Shown here: piece after piece, positions 50,610 through 60,461 of the stretch
Layout of the letters: the number at the start of each line of letters is the position of its first letter
Position numbering within the stretch: position 1 is the first letter of the stretch
DNA from: Streptomyces sp. NBC_00425
GTDB lineage: Bacteria > Actinomycetota > Actinomycetes > Streptomycetales > Streptomycetaceae
Assembly: GCF_036030735.1 (NCBI RefSeq)
Contig: NZ_CP107928.1
Coordinates: 5,766,001 to 5,830,000, forward strand
Reading direction: 5' to 3'
Length of the DNA stretch: 64,000 nt
The notes under the pieces: model-generated
Told to the model about the DNA's origin: nothing
Seen by the model: only the letters and a program-made list of their open reading frames with translations
Database searches by the model: none
Translations under genes and position numbers: made by a program

Positions 50610-50984
50610 TCACACCTCGAGGTCCTCCTCGATCCTCTTCAGCTGGTGACGGGCCATCGCCAGGTTGGCCCGCTTGGCGTCCAGCACCAGGTAGAGGAAG
50701 AGGCCGTTCCCGCCGCGGCCGCTGATCAGCCGGATCATGTGGTACTGGTCGGACAGAGTGATCAGGATGTCCTCGATCTGGGCCTTCAGCCCGAGGTGTT
50801 CCATGGTGCGCATCTTGGCGCGCACCACGTCGGTGTTGCCGGCGGCGGCGACGTTCAGGTCGAACGTCTTGCCGCCGCCCATGGTGCCCAGCGCCATGCC
50901 GCTGGTGTAGTCGACGAGCGCGACTCCGGTGGCGCCTTCGATGGAGGCGAGCGCCTCTTTCAGGCAGGTCTCGGTATTGGCCAT
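50610..50984 (-). CDS. Roadblock/LC7-type small protein
   Basis: A 124-residue protein from ATG 50984 (MANTETCLKEALASIEG). The layout of helix, EGATGVALVDYTSGMALGTM strands, and LFLYLVLDAKRANLAMAR is that of a roadblock (longin-like) domain that binds small GTPases or dimerises. It is the last gene of a four-gene operon on the minus strand with two other roadblock-like genes and a PATAN-domain gene. Confidence 0.75.
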   Translation of the reverse strand: MANTETCLKEALASIEGATGVALVDYTSGMALGTMGGGKTFDLNVAAAGNTDVVRAKMRTMEHLGLKAQIEDILITLSDQYHMIRLISGRGGNGLFLYLVLDAKRANLAMARHQLKRIEEDLEV

Positions 50985-51004
50985 GACTGTGCTCCTCGGT
51001 TCCT

Positions 51005-51535
51005 TCAACTTTCCGTGGTGGTGCGCGCGTTGGTGGTGGCTGGGCCGCGCGCCGATCTGGTCCGTACGGTCGTGGGCTTCGCGGGCGTCCGCACCGGCGC
51101 CTTCGCGGGCGGCTTGGGCGGTGTCTTCACGGGGGCGGCCGCCGCGGCCGCCCGCGCCGTCGCCTCCCGCGCGTCGACCAGCTCCCCGATGCGGACACCG
51201 GCCCGGCGTCCCTCGAGGTGCAGCCGGCCGACGTTGACGCGGTCCTGCGCGAGCAGCGTCAGCACGGCGTTCTCGCCGGCCGAGTACGTCGAGACGTAGC
51301 CGTACCGGCCGCGCACGAGCAGCTCGCGGAAGTCTCCCTGGCCGGTCGTGTCCGCCATCCGCACCGCCACGCCGAGGGCGGCGGCGGTCAGCGCGGCGAC
51401 CACCTCCGGCTCCACGCCCGGGGTGTCGTGGGCGAGCACCAGTCCGTCCACACCCGCCGCCAGCGCGCCGGTCAGCTGGGGCACCCGCGCCCGTAGTCGC
51501 TTCAGCTCGTCGAGTATCTCGGGCGCGGAAGCCAT
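51005..51535 (-). CDS. Roadblock/LC7 protein with basic Ala/Pro tail
   Basis: A 176-residue protein from ATG 51535. EILDELKRLRARVPQLTGAL and AAGVDGLVLAHDTPGVEPEV with AVLTLLAQDRVNVGRLHLE match the roadblock fold of the MglB/CvnB class. The C-terminal 55 residues are low-complexity Ala/Pro/Lys/Thr (PPKPPAKAPVRTPAKP). It begins 34 nt after the PATAN gene. Confidence 0.8.
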   Translation of the reverse strand: MASAPEILDELKRLRARVPQLTGALAAGVDGLVLAHDTPGVEPEVVAALTAAALGVAVRMADTTGQGDFRELLVRGRYGYVSTYSAGENAVLTLLAQDRVNVGRLHLEGRRAGVRIGELVDAREATARAAAAAAPVKTPPKPPAKAPVRTPAKPTTVRTRSARGPATTNARTTTES

Positions 51536-51569
51536 CAGCTCGCTCCTCTCGGCGCGCGGTCGCTGCCGT

Positions 51570-52556
51570 TCAAAGGGCCTCCAGCGCATCCCTGAGCCTC
51601 TTCAGCAGAGTGATGTCGGGGTCGTTGACGCGGGGCAGGGCGATGCCCTGCGGGGCGTCGGGGACGGGGGGTGCGGGGAGTCCCGCGGCTGCGGGGGCCC
51701 CGGTCGTCGGGGCTCCGGGCGCGATCACCCCGGCTGTGGGGTCCGCGGCCGCGGGGGACCCGGTCGCGGGGAGTGCGTGGCGGGGCGGGAATCCGGTCGG
51801 CAGGCGGTGCGGGCCGGGGGGCGGGAAGAGCGCGCTGAGCAGACCGGCGGCCGCCAGCCGCCGGGCGTCCACCAGCGTGTGGAAGGCCTGTCGGCCCAGT
51901 TCGCGGGCGATGTCCGGCGCGGTGCGTATCCCGTCGGCGAGAGCGAGCACCGCGCTCTGCCGGGCGGTCGGCGCGGGCGCGGCGACGGCCTCGGACCGGC
52001 GCAGCGGTGATCCGTCGGTCGCCGGGTCGGGCCACAGCCGGTCCAGCAGCGCGCGCCGGCGCAGCGTCTCGCGCTCGACCGTGCCGACCGGGACGGGGCT
52101 GAGGGCGCCGAGCCGGTGCCGGGCGCCGTAGTGGAAGCGGCCCGGCGTGCTGCTGGGGGCGAGCGCGAAGTACGCCGCGTCGAACACCGCCTCCAGGTGG
52201 CACAGCTCCAGCGCGCCGCGCGGGACACGGCCGGCGTCGAGCAGCAGGCGGGCGATGCCGTAGTCCTCGTCGGCCCGCTCGACGGCGTCCTGCCAGACGG
52301 CGGGGGAGAGGGTGCCGTGGGCCAGGAGGAGCACGTCGAGGCCGGGGGCGAGGGGACTCTCGGCGTGCACCACCCGCCCCTCGGCGAGGTAGAGCGAGCC
52401 GCGCTCGCGTTCCAGGACGCCCGTCGCGCGTTCGGCGGCGAGCCGGTTCAGCATCGGCGACAGCCCGCCGCCCTGCCCCTGCGCCGCCGACTTCTCCCGG
52501 ACGGGCAGCCGGGGCGGCGGGGTCGTGCCCGGCGGGGTCGTTCTCACCGCCGTCAT
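51570..52556 (-). CDS. PATAN/DUF4388-type protein
   Basis: A 328-residue protein from ATG 52556. ATGVLERERGSLYLAEGRVV and APGLDVLLLAHGTLS match DUF4388 (PATAN), a module linked with two-component and small-GTPase signalling, followed by helical parts (DYGIARLLLDAGRVPRGALE) and a Pro/Ala-rich linker ending in RVNDPDITLLKRLRDALEAL. The ATG overlaps the stop of the upstream roadblock gene (ATGA-type). The role is unknown. Confidence 0.7.
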   Translation of the reverse strand: MTAVRTTPPGTTPPPRLPVREKSAAQGQGGGLSPMLNRLAAERATGVLERERGSLYLAEGRVVHAESPLAPGLDVLLLAHGTLSPAVWQDAVERADEDYGIARLLLDAGRVPRGALELCHLEAVFDAAYFALAPSSTPGRFHYGARHRLGALSPVPVGTVERETLRRRALLDRLWPDPATDGSPLRRSEAVAAPAPTARQSAVLALADGIRTAPDIARELGRQAFHTLVDARRLAAAGLLSALFPPPGPHRLPTGFPPRHALPATGSPAAADPTAGVIAPGAPTTGAPAAAGLPAPPVPDAPQGIALPRVNDPDITLLKRLRDALEAL

Positions 52557-52981
52557 CCCAGCACCAGCCGTTCGGCCATCTCGCCCAGCCTGATCCGGGC
52601 CAGGGCGAGGTTGCCGTCCGACCGGGCCAGCCAGACGTGCAGGAACACGCTGCTGTCGAAGGACGTCGGCACGAACCGGAGCACGTGGTAGCTGTCCCGG
52701 TTGCTGATGATCAGGTCCTCGACCGGGGGATCGGCGGCCCCCGCCGCGCCCTCGCGGTCCTCGTGACCGAAGGGACCGTCGTGGCCGTCCGGTGTGAACG
52801 CCCGCTGCTCCGCCGTCAGCCGGGCGACCTCCGCGGCCTCGGCGGCCGCCGCCTCGTGGTCGCCGCCGGGGAACTCCCCGACCGCGCCCAGGGCCAGCCC
52901 GCTCGTCCAGTCGACCAGCGCCGCGCCCCGTGCGCCGGGCAGCCGCATGGCCTCCAGTAGACACTCGTCGATTCCGGGCAC
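52553..52981 (-). CDS. Roadblock-like protein, first gene of operon
   Basis: A 142-residue protein from GTG 52981 (GGGGGAG upstream). ARGAALVDWTSGLALGAVGE, YHVLRFVPTSFDSSVFLHVW and LARSDGNLALARIRLG give a roadblock-like fold that parallels the 50610 gene. A longer frame to 53080 exists but the GTG has the better ribosome site. It is followed by an ATGA overlap into the PATAN gene. Confidence 0.72.
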   Translation of the reverse strand: MPGIDECLLEAMRLPGARGAALVDWTSGLALGAVGEFPGGDHEAAAAEAAEVARLTAEQRAFTPDGHDGPFGHEDREGAAGAADPPVEDLIISNRDSYHVLRFVPTSFDSSVFLHVWLARSDGNLALARIRLGEMAERLVLG

Positions 52982-53494
52982 CGTTGGCTCCCCCTCCCGC
53001 CCGCCGTTCGGCTGAGTGATGAAGAAGCTACGCAACGTGTGCGTCGAGGGTGAGTCTTCTGGCATTTTCCCGCGGAACATGCGGAGTGGTGACTAAGGTG
53101 GGTCGACTGACCACTTTCCGTGCCCGGTGTGACGTCCCATGCGTCCCTTCAACACCGCGCCCATCGGTGCGCGCCACGGCGCACGAGCTCGCGAAGGGTG
53201 GTGGCGGCGGTTCCGCGCGCCCTCGGCGGGGGCGTGTCCGGCCCCCTGCTCCCGCCCGGTCGCCGCGCCGCTTCCGGCCGCTGCCGTCCCCTCGGCCGCC
53301 CGCTCTCGCCCTCTGTCGACTCCTTTCGCCGCCCGTTCCCGCCCTCGTCTCGTCGCGCTTCGGCCCGCTCCCGGCCCGCCTCCGGGGAGGCGTCCCGTCG
53401 CGCGGCCGTATTGACTAGCTCTATTCAGCGGGTCAGGATGTGAATAACGGCAGTAAAAGCCCGCCGGGATCACCCGTCCGCAAGGAGGCAGACC
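52982..53494. other. Intergenic region between roadblock operon and hutU
   Basis: About 510 bp. It contains divergent promoters and a GC-rich central stretch (53180-53400) without a convincing ORF. The hutU promoter lies at the right end. Confidence 0.6.
53411..53439 (+). promoter_or_regulatory. hutU promoter with operator-like site
   Basis: TTGACT (53411-53416) and CAGGAT (53434-53439) with a 17-bp spacer look like a housekeeping -35/-10 pair. The AGCTCTATTCAGC site at 53417-53429 lies in the spacer, and its reverse complement resembles the site before the RpiR gene, so a bound repressor could block this promoter. The start codon is 56 nt downstream with GGAGG. Confidence 0.55.
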
Positions 53495-55159
53495 ATGTCA
53501 GGACCCCGCCCCGTACGAGCACCGCGCGGTACGGAACTGAGCGCCCTGGGATGGCAGCAGGAAGCCGCCCTGCGGATGCTGCAGAACAACCTCGACCCCG
53601 AGGTCGCCGAGCACCCCGACAAGCTCGTCGTCTACGGCGGCACGGGCAAGGCGGCCCGTGACTGGCGCTCCTTCGACGCGATGGTCCGCACCCTGCGGAC
53701 CCTCAAGCAGGACGAGACGATGCTCGTCCAGTCCGGCCGGCCGGTCGGCGTGATGCAGACCCACGAGTGGGCCCCGCGCGTCCTCATCGCCAACTCCAAC
53801 CTCGTCGGCGACTGGGCCAACTGGGAGGAGTTCCGCCGGCTCGAACAGCTGGGTCTGACCATGTACGGCCAGATGACCGCCGGCTCCTGGATCTACATCG
53901 GCACCCAGGGCATCCTCCAGGGCACCTACGAGACCTTCGCCGCCGTCGCCGCGAAGAAGTTCGGCGGCACCCTCGCCGGCACGATCACCCTCACCGCCGG
54001 CCTCGGCGGCATGGGCGGCGCCCAGCCGCTCGCCGTGACGATGAACGACGGCGTCGCGATCTGCGTCGACTGCGACCCGCGCGCCATCGACCGCCGCATC
54101 GAGCACCGCTACCTGGACGTCAGGGCCGACAACCTGGACCACGCGCTCCAGCTGGCCGTCGAGGCCCGCGACCGGCGCAAGCCGCTCTCCATCGGCGTCC
54201 TCGGCAACGCCGCCGACCTCGTGCCGCAACTGCTCGCCATGGGCGCCCCCATCGACATCGTCACCGACCAGACCTCCGCGCACGACCCGCTGTCCTACCT
54301 GCCCACCGGGATCGACTTCGAGGACATGGCGGACGCCGCCGCGAAGGACCCGGCCGGCTTCACCACCCGGGCCCGCGAGTCCATGGCGCGGCACGTGGAG
54401 GCGATGGTCGGCTTCCTGGACGCCGGCGCCGAGGTCTTCGACTACGGCAACTCCATCCGCGGCGAGGCCCAACTCGCCGGATATGACCGGGCGTTCGCCT
54501 TCCCGGGCTTCGTCCCCGCCTACATCCGCCCGCTGTTCTGCGAGGGCAAGGGCCCCTTCCGCTGGGCCGCCCTGTCCGGCGAGGCCTCCGACATCGCCAA
54601 GACCGACAAGGCGATCCTCGACCTCTTCCCCGAGAACGAGTCCCTGGCCCGCTGGATCAAGCTGGCCGGTGAGCGCGTCCACTTCCAGGGCCTGCCCGCC
54701 CGGATCTGCTGGCTCGGCTACGGCGAGCGCGACAAGGCCGGCGAGCGCTTCAACGACATGGTGGCGTCCGGCGAGCTGGCCGCCCCCCTCGTCATCGGCC
54801 GCGACCACCTCGACTCCGGTTCCGTCGCCTCCCCGTACCGCGAGACGGAGGCCATGCTCGACGGCTCGGACGCGATCGCCGACTGGCCGCTGCTGAACGC
54901 CATGGTCAACGTGGCCTCGGGCGCCTCCTGGGTCTCCCTCCACCACGGCGGCGGCGTCGGCATGGGCCGCTCCATCCACGCCGGCCAGGTGACCGTCGCC
55001 GACGGCACCGCACTCGCCGGCGAGAAGATCCGCCGCGTCCTCACCAACGACCCCGGCATGGGCGTCATCCGGCACGTCGACGCCGGCTACGACATCGCGG
55101 AGTCGGTCGCGGACGAACGGGGCGTGCGGGTGCCCCTGCGTGAAGGTGACGACGCGTGA
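53495..55159 (+). CDS. hutU: Urocanate hydratase
   Basis: A 554-residue enzyme that hydrates urocanate to imidazolonepropionate with [34 protein letters not shown] (about 121-140), the NAD loop GLGGMGGAQ (169-177) and [20 protein letters not shown] match the family closely, and the length fits. It heads the hut operon. ATG 53495 follows AGGAGG. Overlap with the next gene (4 nt) shows coupling. Confidence 0.96.
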   Translation: MSGPRPVRAPRGTELSALGWQQEAALRMLQNNLDPEVAEHPDKLVVYGGTGKAARDWRSFDAMVRTLRTLKQDETMLVQSGRPVGVMQTHEWAPRVLIANSNLVGDWANWEEFRRLEQLGLTMYGQMTAGSWIYIGTQGILQGTYETFAAVAAKKFGGTLAGTITLTAGLGGMGGAQPLAVTMNDGVAICVDCDPRAIDRRIEHRYLDVRADNLDHALQLAVEARDRRKPLSIGVLGNAADLVPQLLAMGAPIDIVTDQTSAHDPLSYLPTGIDFEDMADAAAKDPAGFTTRARESMARHVEAMVGFLDAGAEVFDYGNSIRGEAQLAGYDRAFAFPGFVPAYIRPLFCEGKGPFRWAALSGEASDIAKTDKAILDLFPENESLARWIKLAGERVHFQGLPARICWLGYGERDKAGERFNDMVASGELAAPLVIGRDHLDSGSVASPYRETEAMLDGSDAIADWPLLNAMVNVASGASWVSLHHGGGVGMGRSIHAGQVTVADGTALAGEKIRRVLTNDPGMGVIRHVDAGYDIAESVADERGVRVPLREGDDA

Positions 55160-56379
55160 CCTTCCACAGCATGTGGGCGGAGCTGCTGCCGATCGGCCGC
55201 AGCTCCGCCTCCGGCGGCTACCGCCGCTACGCCTGGACGGCCGCCGACGCCGACTGCCGGGCCTGGTTCCGCGAACAGGCCGAGACGCGCGGCCTGACGT
55301 ACGAGGTCGACCGCAACGGCAACCAGTGGGCCTGGCTCGGCGACCCGTTGGCCGGGGACGCCGTGGTGACCGGGTCGCACCTCGACTCGGTGCCCGACGG
55401 CGGCGCCTTCGACGGACCGCTCGGAGTGGTGTCCTCCTTCGCCGCCCTCGACGAACTGCGCGCCCGCCGGGCCGAGTTCACCAAGCCGCTCGCCCTGGTC
55501 AACTTCGGTGACGAGGAGGGCGCGCGCTTCGGGCTCGCCTGCGTCGGCTCCCGGCTCACCGCCGGTCGACTCACCGTGGAGCAGGCCCACCGGCTCACCG
55601 ACGGCGAGGGCGTCACCCTCCCGCAGGCCATGGAGGCCGCCGGGCACGACCCGGACGCCATCGGCCCGGACCCGGAGCGGCTCTCCCGCATCGGCGCGTT
55701 CGTCGAACTGCACGTCGAGCAGGGTCGGGCACTCGACCTGAGCGGCGACCGGGTGGGCGTCGCCAGCGCCATCTGGCCGCACGGACGCTGGCGGTTCGAC
55801 TTCCGGGGCGAGGCCAACCACGCCGGCACCACCCGGCTCGAGGACCGGCGCGACCCGATGCTGCCGTACGCGGAGACCGTCCTCGCCGCCCGCCGCGAGG
55901 CCCGGCTCGCGGGCGCCGTAGCCACCTTCGGCAAGATCTCCGTCGAGCCGAACGGCGTCAACGCCATCCCCTCCCTGGTGCGCGGCTGGCTCGACTCCCG
56001 CGCCGCCGACCAGGCCACCCTCGACACGGTCGTCGACGGGGTGGAACGGGCCGCCCGCGACCACGCTGCGGCCCACGGCATCGACCTGGACGTCGTCCGG
56101 GAGTCGTTCACGCCCGTCGTCGAGTTCGACCACGCGCTGCGCGACGAGCTCGCCCGCATCCTCGGCAAGGACAGCGGCGCCCGGCTCACGGTCCCCGTCC
56201 TCGGCACCGGCGCCGGACACGACGCGGGAATCCTCTCCGACCGCATCCCGACCGCCATGCTGTTCGTGCGCAACCCCACGGGCGTCTCGCACTCCCCGGC
56301 CGAGTTCGCCGCCGAGGACGACTGTGTCGCCGGGGTGCGCGCCCTCGCCGACGTACTGGAAGGACTGGCCTGCCGGTGA
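55156..56379 (+). CDS. M20-family amidohydrolase (allantoate amidohydrolase-like)
   Basis: A 407-residue dinuclear-metal hydrolase. [20 protein letters not shown] (His75 and Asp86), [11 protein letters not shown] (Glu120 and Glu121), ELHVEQG and [11 protein letters not shown] are the M20 signature. It is annotated in relatives as allantoate or N-carbamoyl amino-acid amidohydrolase. Inside the hut operon, between hutU and hutF, it may act on N-formylglutamate, the product of HutF, since no hutG is seen here. The GTG/ATG overlaps on both sides show an operon. Confidence 0.88.
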   Translation: MTFHSMWAELLPIGRSSASGGYRRYAWTAADADCRAWFREQAETRGLTYEVDRNGNQWAWLGDPLAGDAVVTGSHLDSVPDGGAFDGPLGVVSSFAALDELRARRAEFTKPLALVNFGDEEGARFGLACVGSRLTAGRLTVEQAHRLTDGEGVTLPQAMEAAGHDPDAIGPDPERLSRIGAFVELHVEQGRALDLSGDRVGVASAIWPHGRWRFDFRGEANHAGTTRLEDRRDPMLPYAETVLAARREARLAGAVATFGKISVEPNGVNAIPSLVRGWLDSRAADQATLDTVVDGVERAARDHAAAHGIDLDVVRESFTPVVEFDHALRDELARILGKDSGARLTVPVLGTGAGHDAGILSDRIPTAMLFVRNPTGVSHSPAEFAAEDDCVAGVRALADVLEGLACR

Positions 56380-57752
56380 CTCCCACGCAGCGGACACGGA
56401 CGTACTGGCTCGAGCACGCCTGGCTCGACACGAGCGTCGAGCCGGGCGTCGCCCTCACGGTGTCGGCGGGCGGCGGCTCCGGCGCGGGGACGGACGGCCG
56501 CATCACCGCCGTGCGCACCGGCGTCGACGCCCCGCCGCCCGGCGCCGAGATCCTGCGCGGCCTCACCCTGCCGGGCCTCGCGAACACCCACAGCCACGCG
56601 TTCCACCGCGCCCTGCGCGGCACCGTCCAGGTCGGCTCCGGCACCTTCTGGACCTGGCGCGAGGTCATGTACGCGGTCGCCGACCGGCTCACCCCGGACA
56701 CCTACCACCAGCTGGCCCGCGCCGTTTACGCCGAGATGGCGCTGGCCGGCATCACCGCCGTCGGCGAGTTCCACTACCTGCACCACGCCCCGGGCGGCGT
56801 CCGCTACGCCGACCCCAACGCCATGGGCGAGGCGCTGATCGAGGCCGCCGCCGAAGCCGGGGTGCGCATCACCCTCCTCGACACCGCCTACCTGTCCTCC
56901 GGCTTCGGACAGCCCCCCAACGCCCATCAGCTCCGCTTCTCCGACGGCGACGCGGACGCCTGGGCCGAACGCTGTTCACTTCTCAAGGAACGAGATCACG
57001 CGCGGATCGGCGCGGCGATCCACTCCGTACGGGCCGTGCCCGCCGACCAGTTGGCGGCCGTCGCGCGCTGGGCCGAAGAGCGCAGGGCGCCGCTGCACGT
57101 GCACCTGTCCGAGCAGACCGCCGAGAACGACGCCTGCCGCGCCGCCCACGGATGCACCCCCACCGGGCTCCTCGCCGAGCACGGCGTGCTCGGGCCGCGC
57201 ACCACCGGAGTCCACAACACCCACCTCACCGACGAGGACATCGCCCTGCTCGGCCGCTCCGGCACCGGCACCTGCATGTGCCCGACGACCGAACGGGACC
57301 TCGCCGACGGCATCGGCCCGGCCGTCGCCCTCCAGGCCGCAGGCTCGCCCCTCTCCCTCGGCTCGGACAGCCACGCCGTCATCGACCTGCTCGAAGAGGC
57401 GCGCGCGATGGAGCTGAACGAGCGGCTGCGCACCCGCACCCGGGGCCACTGGACGGCGGCCGCCCTGCTGCGCGCGGCCTCCGCCGACGGCCACGCCGCC
57501 CTCGGCAACCCGGACGCGGGCGCCTTGGAGGCCGGAGCGCCCGCCGACTTCACGACGATCGCCCTCGACTCGGTCAGGACAGCGGGCCCGCTGCCACGGC
57601 TCGGCGCCGAGACGGCCGTATTCGCGGCGACCGCCGCGGACGTACGGCACACGGTCGTCGCCGGGCGTCACGTCGTACGCGACGGGGCGCACACGCTCGT
57701 CCCCGATGTGCCGCAGGCCCTGGCGCGGGCCGTGGCGGCCCTGCGCGCCTAG
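56376..57752 (+). CDS. hutF: Formimidoylglutamate deiminase
   Basis: A 458-residue amidohydrolase that removes ammonia from formiminoglutamate to give N-formylglutamate. [16 protein letters not shown] (His72 and His74), [26 protein letters not shown] and [16 protein letters not shown] hold the metal ligands. GTG 56376 overlaps the stop of the M20 gene (GTGA). Together with hutU and hutI this defines the five-step Hut variant that ends at formylglutamate. Confidence 0.92.
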   Translation: MTPTQRTRTYWLEHAWLDTSVEPGVALTVSAGGGSGAGTDGRITAVRTGVDAPPPGAEILRGLTLPGLANTHSHAFHRALRGTVQVGSGTFWTWREVMYAVADRLTPDTYHQLARAVYAEMALAGITAVGEFHYLHHAPGGVRYADPNAMGEALIEAAAEAGVRITLLDTAYLSSGFGQPPNAHQLRFSDGDADAWAERCSLLKERDHARIGAAIHSVRAVPADQLAAVARWAEERRAPLHVHLSEQTAENDACRAAHGCTPTGLLAEHGVLGPRTTGVHNTHLTDEDIALLGRSGTGTCMCPTTERDLADGIGPAVALQAAGSPLSLGSDSHAVIDLLEEARAMELNERLRTRTRGHWTAAALLRAASADGHAALGNPDAGALEAGAPADFTTIALDSVRTAGPLPRLGAETAVFAATAADVRHTVVAGRHVVRDGAHTLVPDVPQALARAVAALRA

Positions 57753-57859
57753 GGTGCGTGCCACGCGTCGCCCGGCTGGGGGCACCCCCTCCGGGGGAGG
57801 GACTTTCGCAACACGCCCCAGCGACCACCACCGGATCCCGCCCCCACGAGGACACGACG

Positions 57860-59056
57860 ATGAGCAGCAGCACCGGCACGACCGGCACGACCACCGTCAT
57901 CACGAACATCGCCACGCTGGTCACCAACGACCCCTCCCTCGGCGACTGCTCCCCACTCGGGCTGGTCCGGGACGCGGCCGTCGTCATCGAGGGCGACCGC
58001 GTCGTGTGGACCGGTGAATCAAGCAAAGCACCCGCCACTGACAACCGGGTCGACGCCGGAGGCCGGGCGGTCCTCCCGGGCTTCGTCGACTCCCACTCCC
58101 ACCTGGTCTTCGCGGGCGACCGCACCGAGGAGTTCAACGCCCGGATGTCGGGCCGCGGTTACACGGCCGGGGGCATCCGCACGACGGTGGCGGCCACCCG
58201 GGCCGCCACCGACGCGGAACTCGAGGCGAACCTCACCCGTTTGCTCTCCGAGGCGCTGCGCCAGGGCACCACCACCTTCGAGACCAAGTCCGGCTACGGC
58301 CTGACGGTCGCCGACGAGGCCCGCGCCCTGCGCCTCGCCGCCGCCCACACCGACGAGGTCACCTACCTCGGCGCCCACATCGTCTCCCCCGACTACGCCG
58401 ACGACCCGGCGGGCTACGTCGCCCTGGTCACCGGCGAGATGCTCGACGCGTGCGCCCCACACGCCCGCTGGATCGACGTCTTCTGCGAGAAGGGGGCCTT
58501 CGACGGCGACCAGGCCCGCGCGATCCTCACCGCCGGCAGGGCGAAGGGACTGCATCCCCGCATCCACGCCAACCAGCTCTCCCACGGCCCCGGCGTGCAG
58601 CTGGCGGTCGAGCTGGACGCGGCCAGCGCCGACCACTGCACCCACCTCACCGACGCCGACGTCGACGCGCTCGCGAACGGCGACACCGTCGCCACCCTGC
58701 TGCCCGGCGCCGAGTTCTCCACCCGGGCGCAGTGGCCGGACGCCCGACGGCTGCTGGACGCGGGCGTCACCGTCGCCCTCTCCACGGACTGCAACCCCGG
58801 TTCGTCCTTCACCTCGTCCGTGCCGTTCTGCATCGCGCTCGCGGTGCGGGACATGGGGATGACGCCGGACGAGGCGGTGTGGTCCGCCACGGCGGGCGGG
58901 GCCGCGGCCCTGCGTCGCACGGACGTCGGCCGCGTCGCGCCCGGCGCGTACGCCGACCTGACCCTCCTGGACGCGCCGAGCCACGTCCACCTGGCCTACC
59001 GGCCGGGCGTGCCCCTGGTCTCCGGCGTGTGGCGGCGAGGCGTCCGGGTCGTCTGA
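57860..59056 (+). CDS. hutI: Imidazolonepropionase
   Basis: A 398-residue amidohydrolase that opens imidazolonepropionate to formiminoglutamate. [17 protein letters not shown] (His79 and His81), [32 protein letters not shown] and [14 protein letters not shown] match the family. The ATG at 57860 follows GAGG. The first 15 residues are Ser/Thr/Gly-rich and unusual. Its 3' end overlaps the converging EamA gene by 61 bp. Confidence 0.94.
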   Translation: MSSSTGTTGTTTVITNIATLVTNDPSLGDCSPLGLVRDAAVVIEGDRVVWTGESSKAPATDNRVDAGGRAVLPGFVDSHSHLVFAGDRTEEFNARMSGRGYTAGGIRTTVAATRAATDAELEANLTRLLSEALRQGTTTFETKSGYGLTVADEARALRLAAAHTDEVTYLGAHIVSPDYADDPAGYVALVTGEMLDACAPHARWIDVFCEKGAFDGDQARAILTAGRAKGLHPRIHANQLSHGPGVQLAVELDAASADHCTHLTDADVDALANGDTVATLLPGAEFSTRAQWPDARRLLDAGVTVALSTDCNPGSSFTSSVPFCIALAVRDMGMTPDEAVWSATAGGAAALRRTDVGRVAPGAYADLTLLDAPSHVHLAYRPGVPLVSGVWRRGVRVV

Positions 59057-60114
59057 GGGCCCTGGTCGGCGGGGGCGCCGGCGGCAACCCGTCCCCGGTC
59101 CGCCGCTGCCCGCCCCCGGTCCGCCGCTGTCCGTCCCCGGTCCGCGTCAGCCCGTCCCCGGTCCGCCGCCGACCGCCCCCAGGCCGTGCCGACGAGCACC
59201 AGCAGCGCGCCCGCGAACCCGAGCGGTCCCGGCCGGTCCCCGGCGAGCGCGATGCCCACGGCCGCCGCCCACACCGGCTCGGTCCCCAGCAGCAGGCTGA
59301 CGCGGGACGGCGAGGTACGGCGGACGGCCCACATCTGCACGAAGAACGCGAAGAGGGTGCAGAAGACCGACAGGTAGACCAGGCCGGCCCAGTCCCCGGC
59401 GTCGAAGTCCGCCCCGGCGGCCCAGGGCGAGGACCCCGTCCCCGGCACGGCCACCAGCACGGCGAACACGGCCACGGCGCCGCCCAGTTGCACGGTCGTG
59501 AGGGACAGCGCGTCCGCGCCGCGCACGGACTCCATCCGCGCCATGGCCAGCACGTGCACGGTCCGGGCCAGGGCCGCCCCCAGCATCAGCAGGTCACCGC
59601 CCGACGGAGCGGTGAACCCGGCCCCCTGCGTCAGCAGGGCCACACCCGCCACCGACAGGCCCGCCGCCGCCAGGAACGCGCCCGGCAGCCGCACCCGGCG
59701 CACCCGGCTCTCCGCGAGGGGCGTGAAGACCATGGTCAGGCTGATGATCAGCCCGGCGTTCGTGGCGGAGGTGTGGACGACGCCGTACGTCTCCAGCAGG
59801 AAGATTCCGGCGAGAATCAGCCCCAGCAGCCCGGCCCCCCGCAGTTGTGCGCCGCTCAGCGCGCGCAGCCGCCGCCACCCGACGGCCACCAGCACCGGCA
59901 GCACCACGGTGAACCGCAGCACCAGCACGGCGAGCACGGTGTCCGCCGTCGTGACGCCCTTGGCGGCGAGGTAGCTGGACCCCCACACGACGGCGACCAG
60001 CAGCACGGGGACGTCGGCGAGCCGGCCGAGCCGGGAGGCGGCGGAGGAGGCAGGAGAGCCAGTCGAGGCAGGAGAGGCAGGAGAGGCAGGGGAGGCGGCC
60101 ACGGGGCTCCTCAT
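58996..60114 (-). CDS. EamA/DMT-family transporter
   Basis: A 372-residue membrane protein with ten predicted helices in two EamA repeats ([55 protein letters not shown]). A Ser/Pro/Ala-rich N-terminus ([17 protein letters not shown]) and a C-terminal tail with ADRGRA-type tandem repeats lie outside the core and are low complexity. Metabolite export or import is likely; the substrate is unknown. It overlaps the hutI end. Confidence 0.85.
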   Translation of the reverse strand: MRSPVAASPASPASPASTGSPASSAASRLGRLADVPVLLVAVVWGSSYLAAKGVTTADTVLAVLVLRFTVVLPVLVAVGWRRLRALSGAQLRGAGLLGLILAGIFLLETYGVVHTSATNAGLIISLTMVFTPLAESRVRRVRLPGAFLAAAGLSVAGVALLTQGAGFTAPSGGDLLMLGAALARTVHVLAMARMESVRGADALSLTTVQLGGAVAVFAVLVAVPGTGSSPWAAGADFDAGDWAGLVYLSVFCTLFAFFVQMWAVRRTSPSRVSLLLGTEPVWAAAVGIALAGDRPGPLGFAGALLVLVGTAWGRSAADRGRADADRGRTAADRGRAAADRGRVAAGAPADQGPQTTRTPRRHTPETRGTPGR

Positions 60115-60240
60115 GAGCAGGTGACGCGGCTGGCCCAGCGGCGCTGCTGGTCAGAGGGGCTGGGCCAGCGTAGCCATCGCCAGGAATCCGGCCAGGCAAT
60201 TTCACCATGAGGACAGCAGCAGGCCGCCTCCGTGCGGGCC

Positions 60241-60319
60241 GGGACTGCGGACCGGGGACTGCGGACCGAGGGACGCGGACCGGGGACTGCGGACCGAGGG
60301 ACGCGGACCGGGGGACGGG
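60241..60319. repeat. Tandem GGGACTGCGGACCG-type repeats
   Basis: About five to six units of 13-15 bp alternate between GGGACTGCGGACCG and GGGACGCGGACCG. They lie between the EamA and sigma genes. The unit resembles the coding repeat in the EamA tail on the other strand. Confidence 0.75.
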
Positions 60320-60461
60320 CGCCATGGACTGACGACCGCCGACATGGCGACGTCCGCGCCCGGGCGATCGCTCAGCGGCTGATCGCCCGGACGCGGACGG
60401 CACCGGTGTCCGGTGGACACCGGTGAGATCGGGGTTGCTGCTCGCTCCGCGGCCCGTGGGC

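Noticed and set aside
58450..60210. A 586-residue plus-strand frame across hutI and the EamA gene
   Set aside because: It crosses two genes of known function and is repetitive and Arg/Gly/His-rich.
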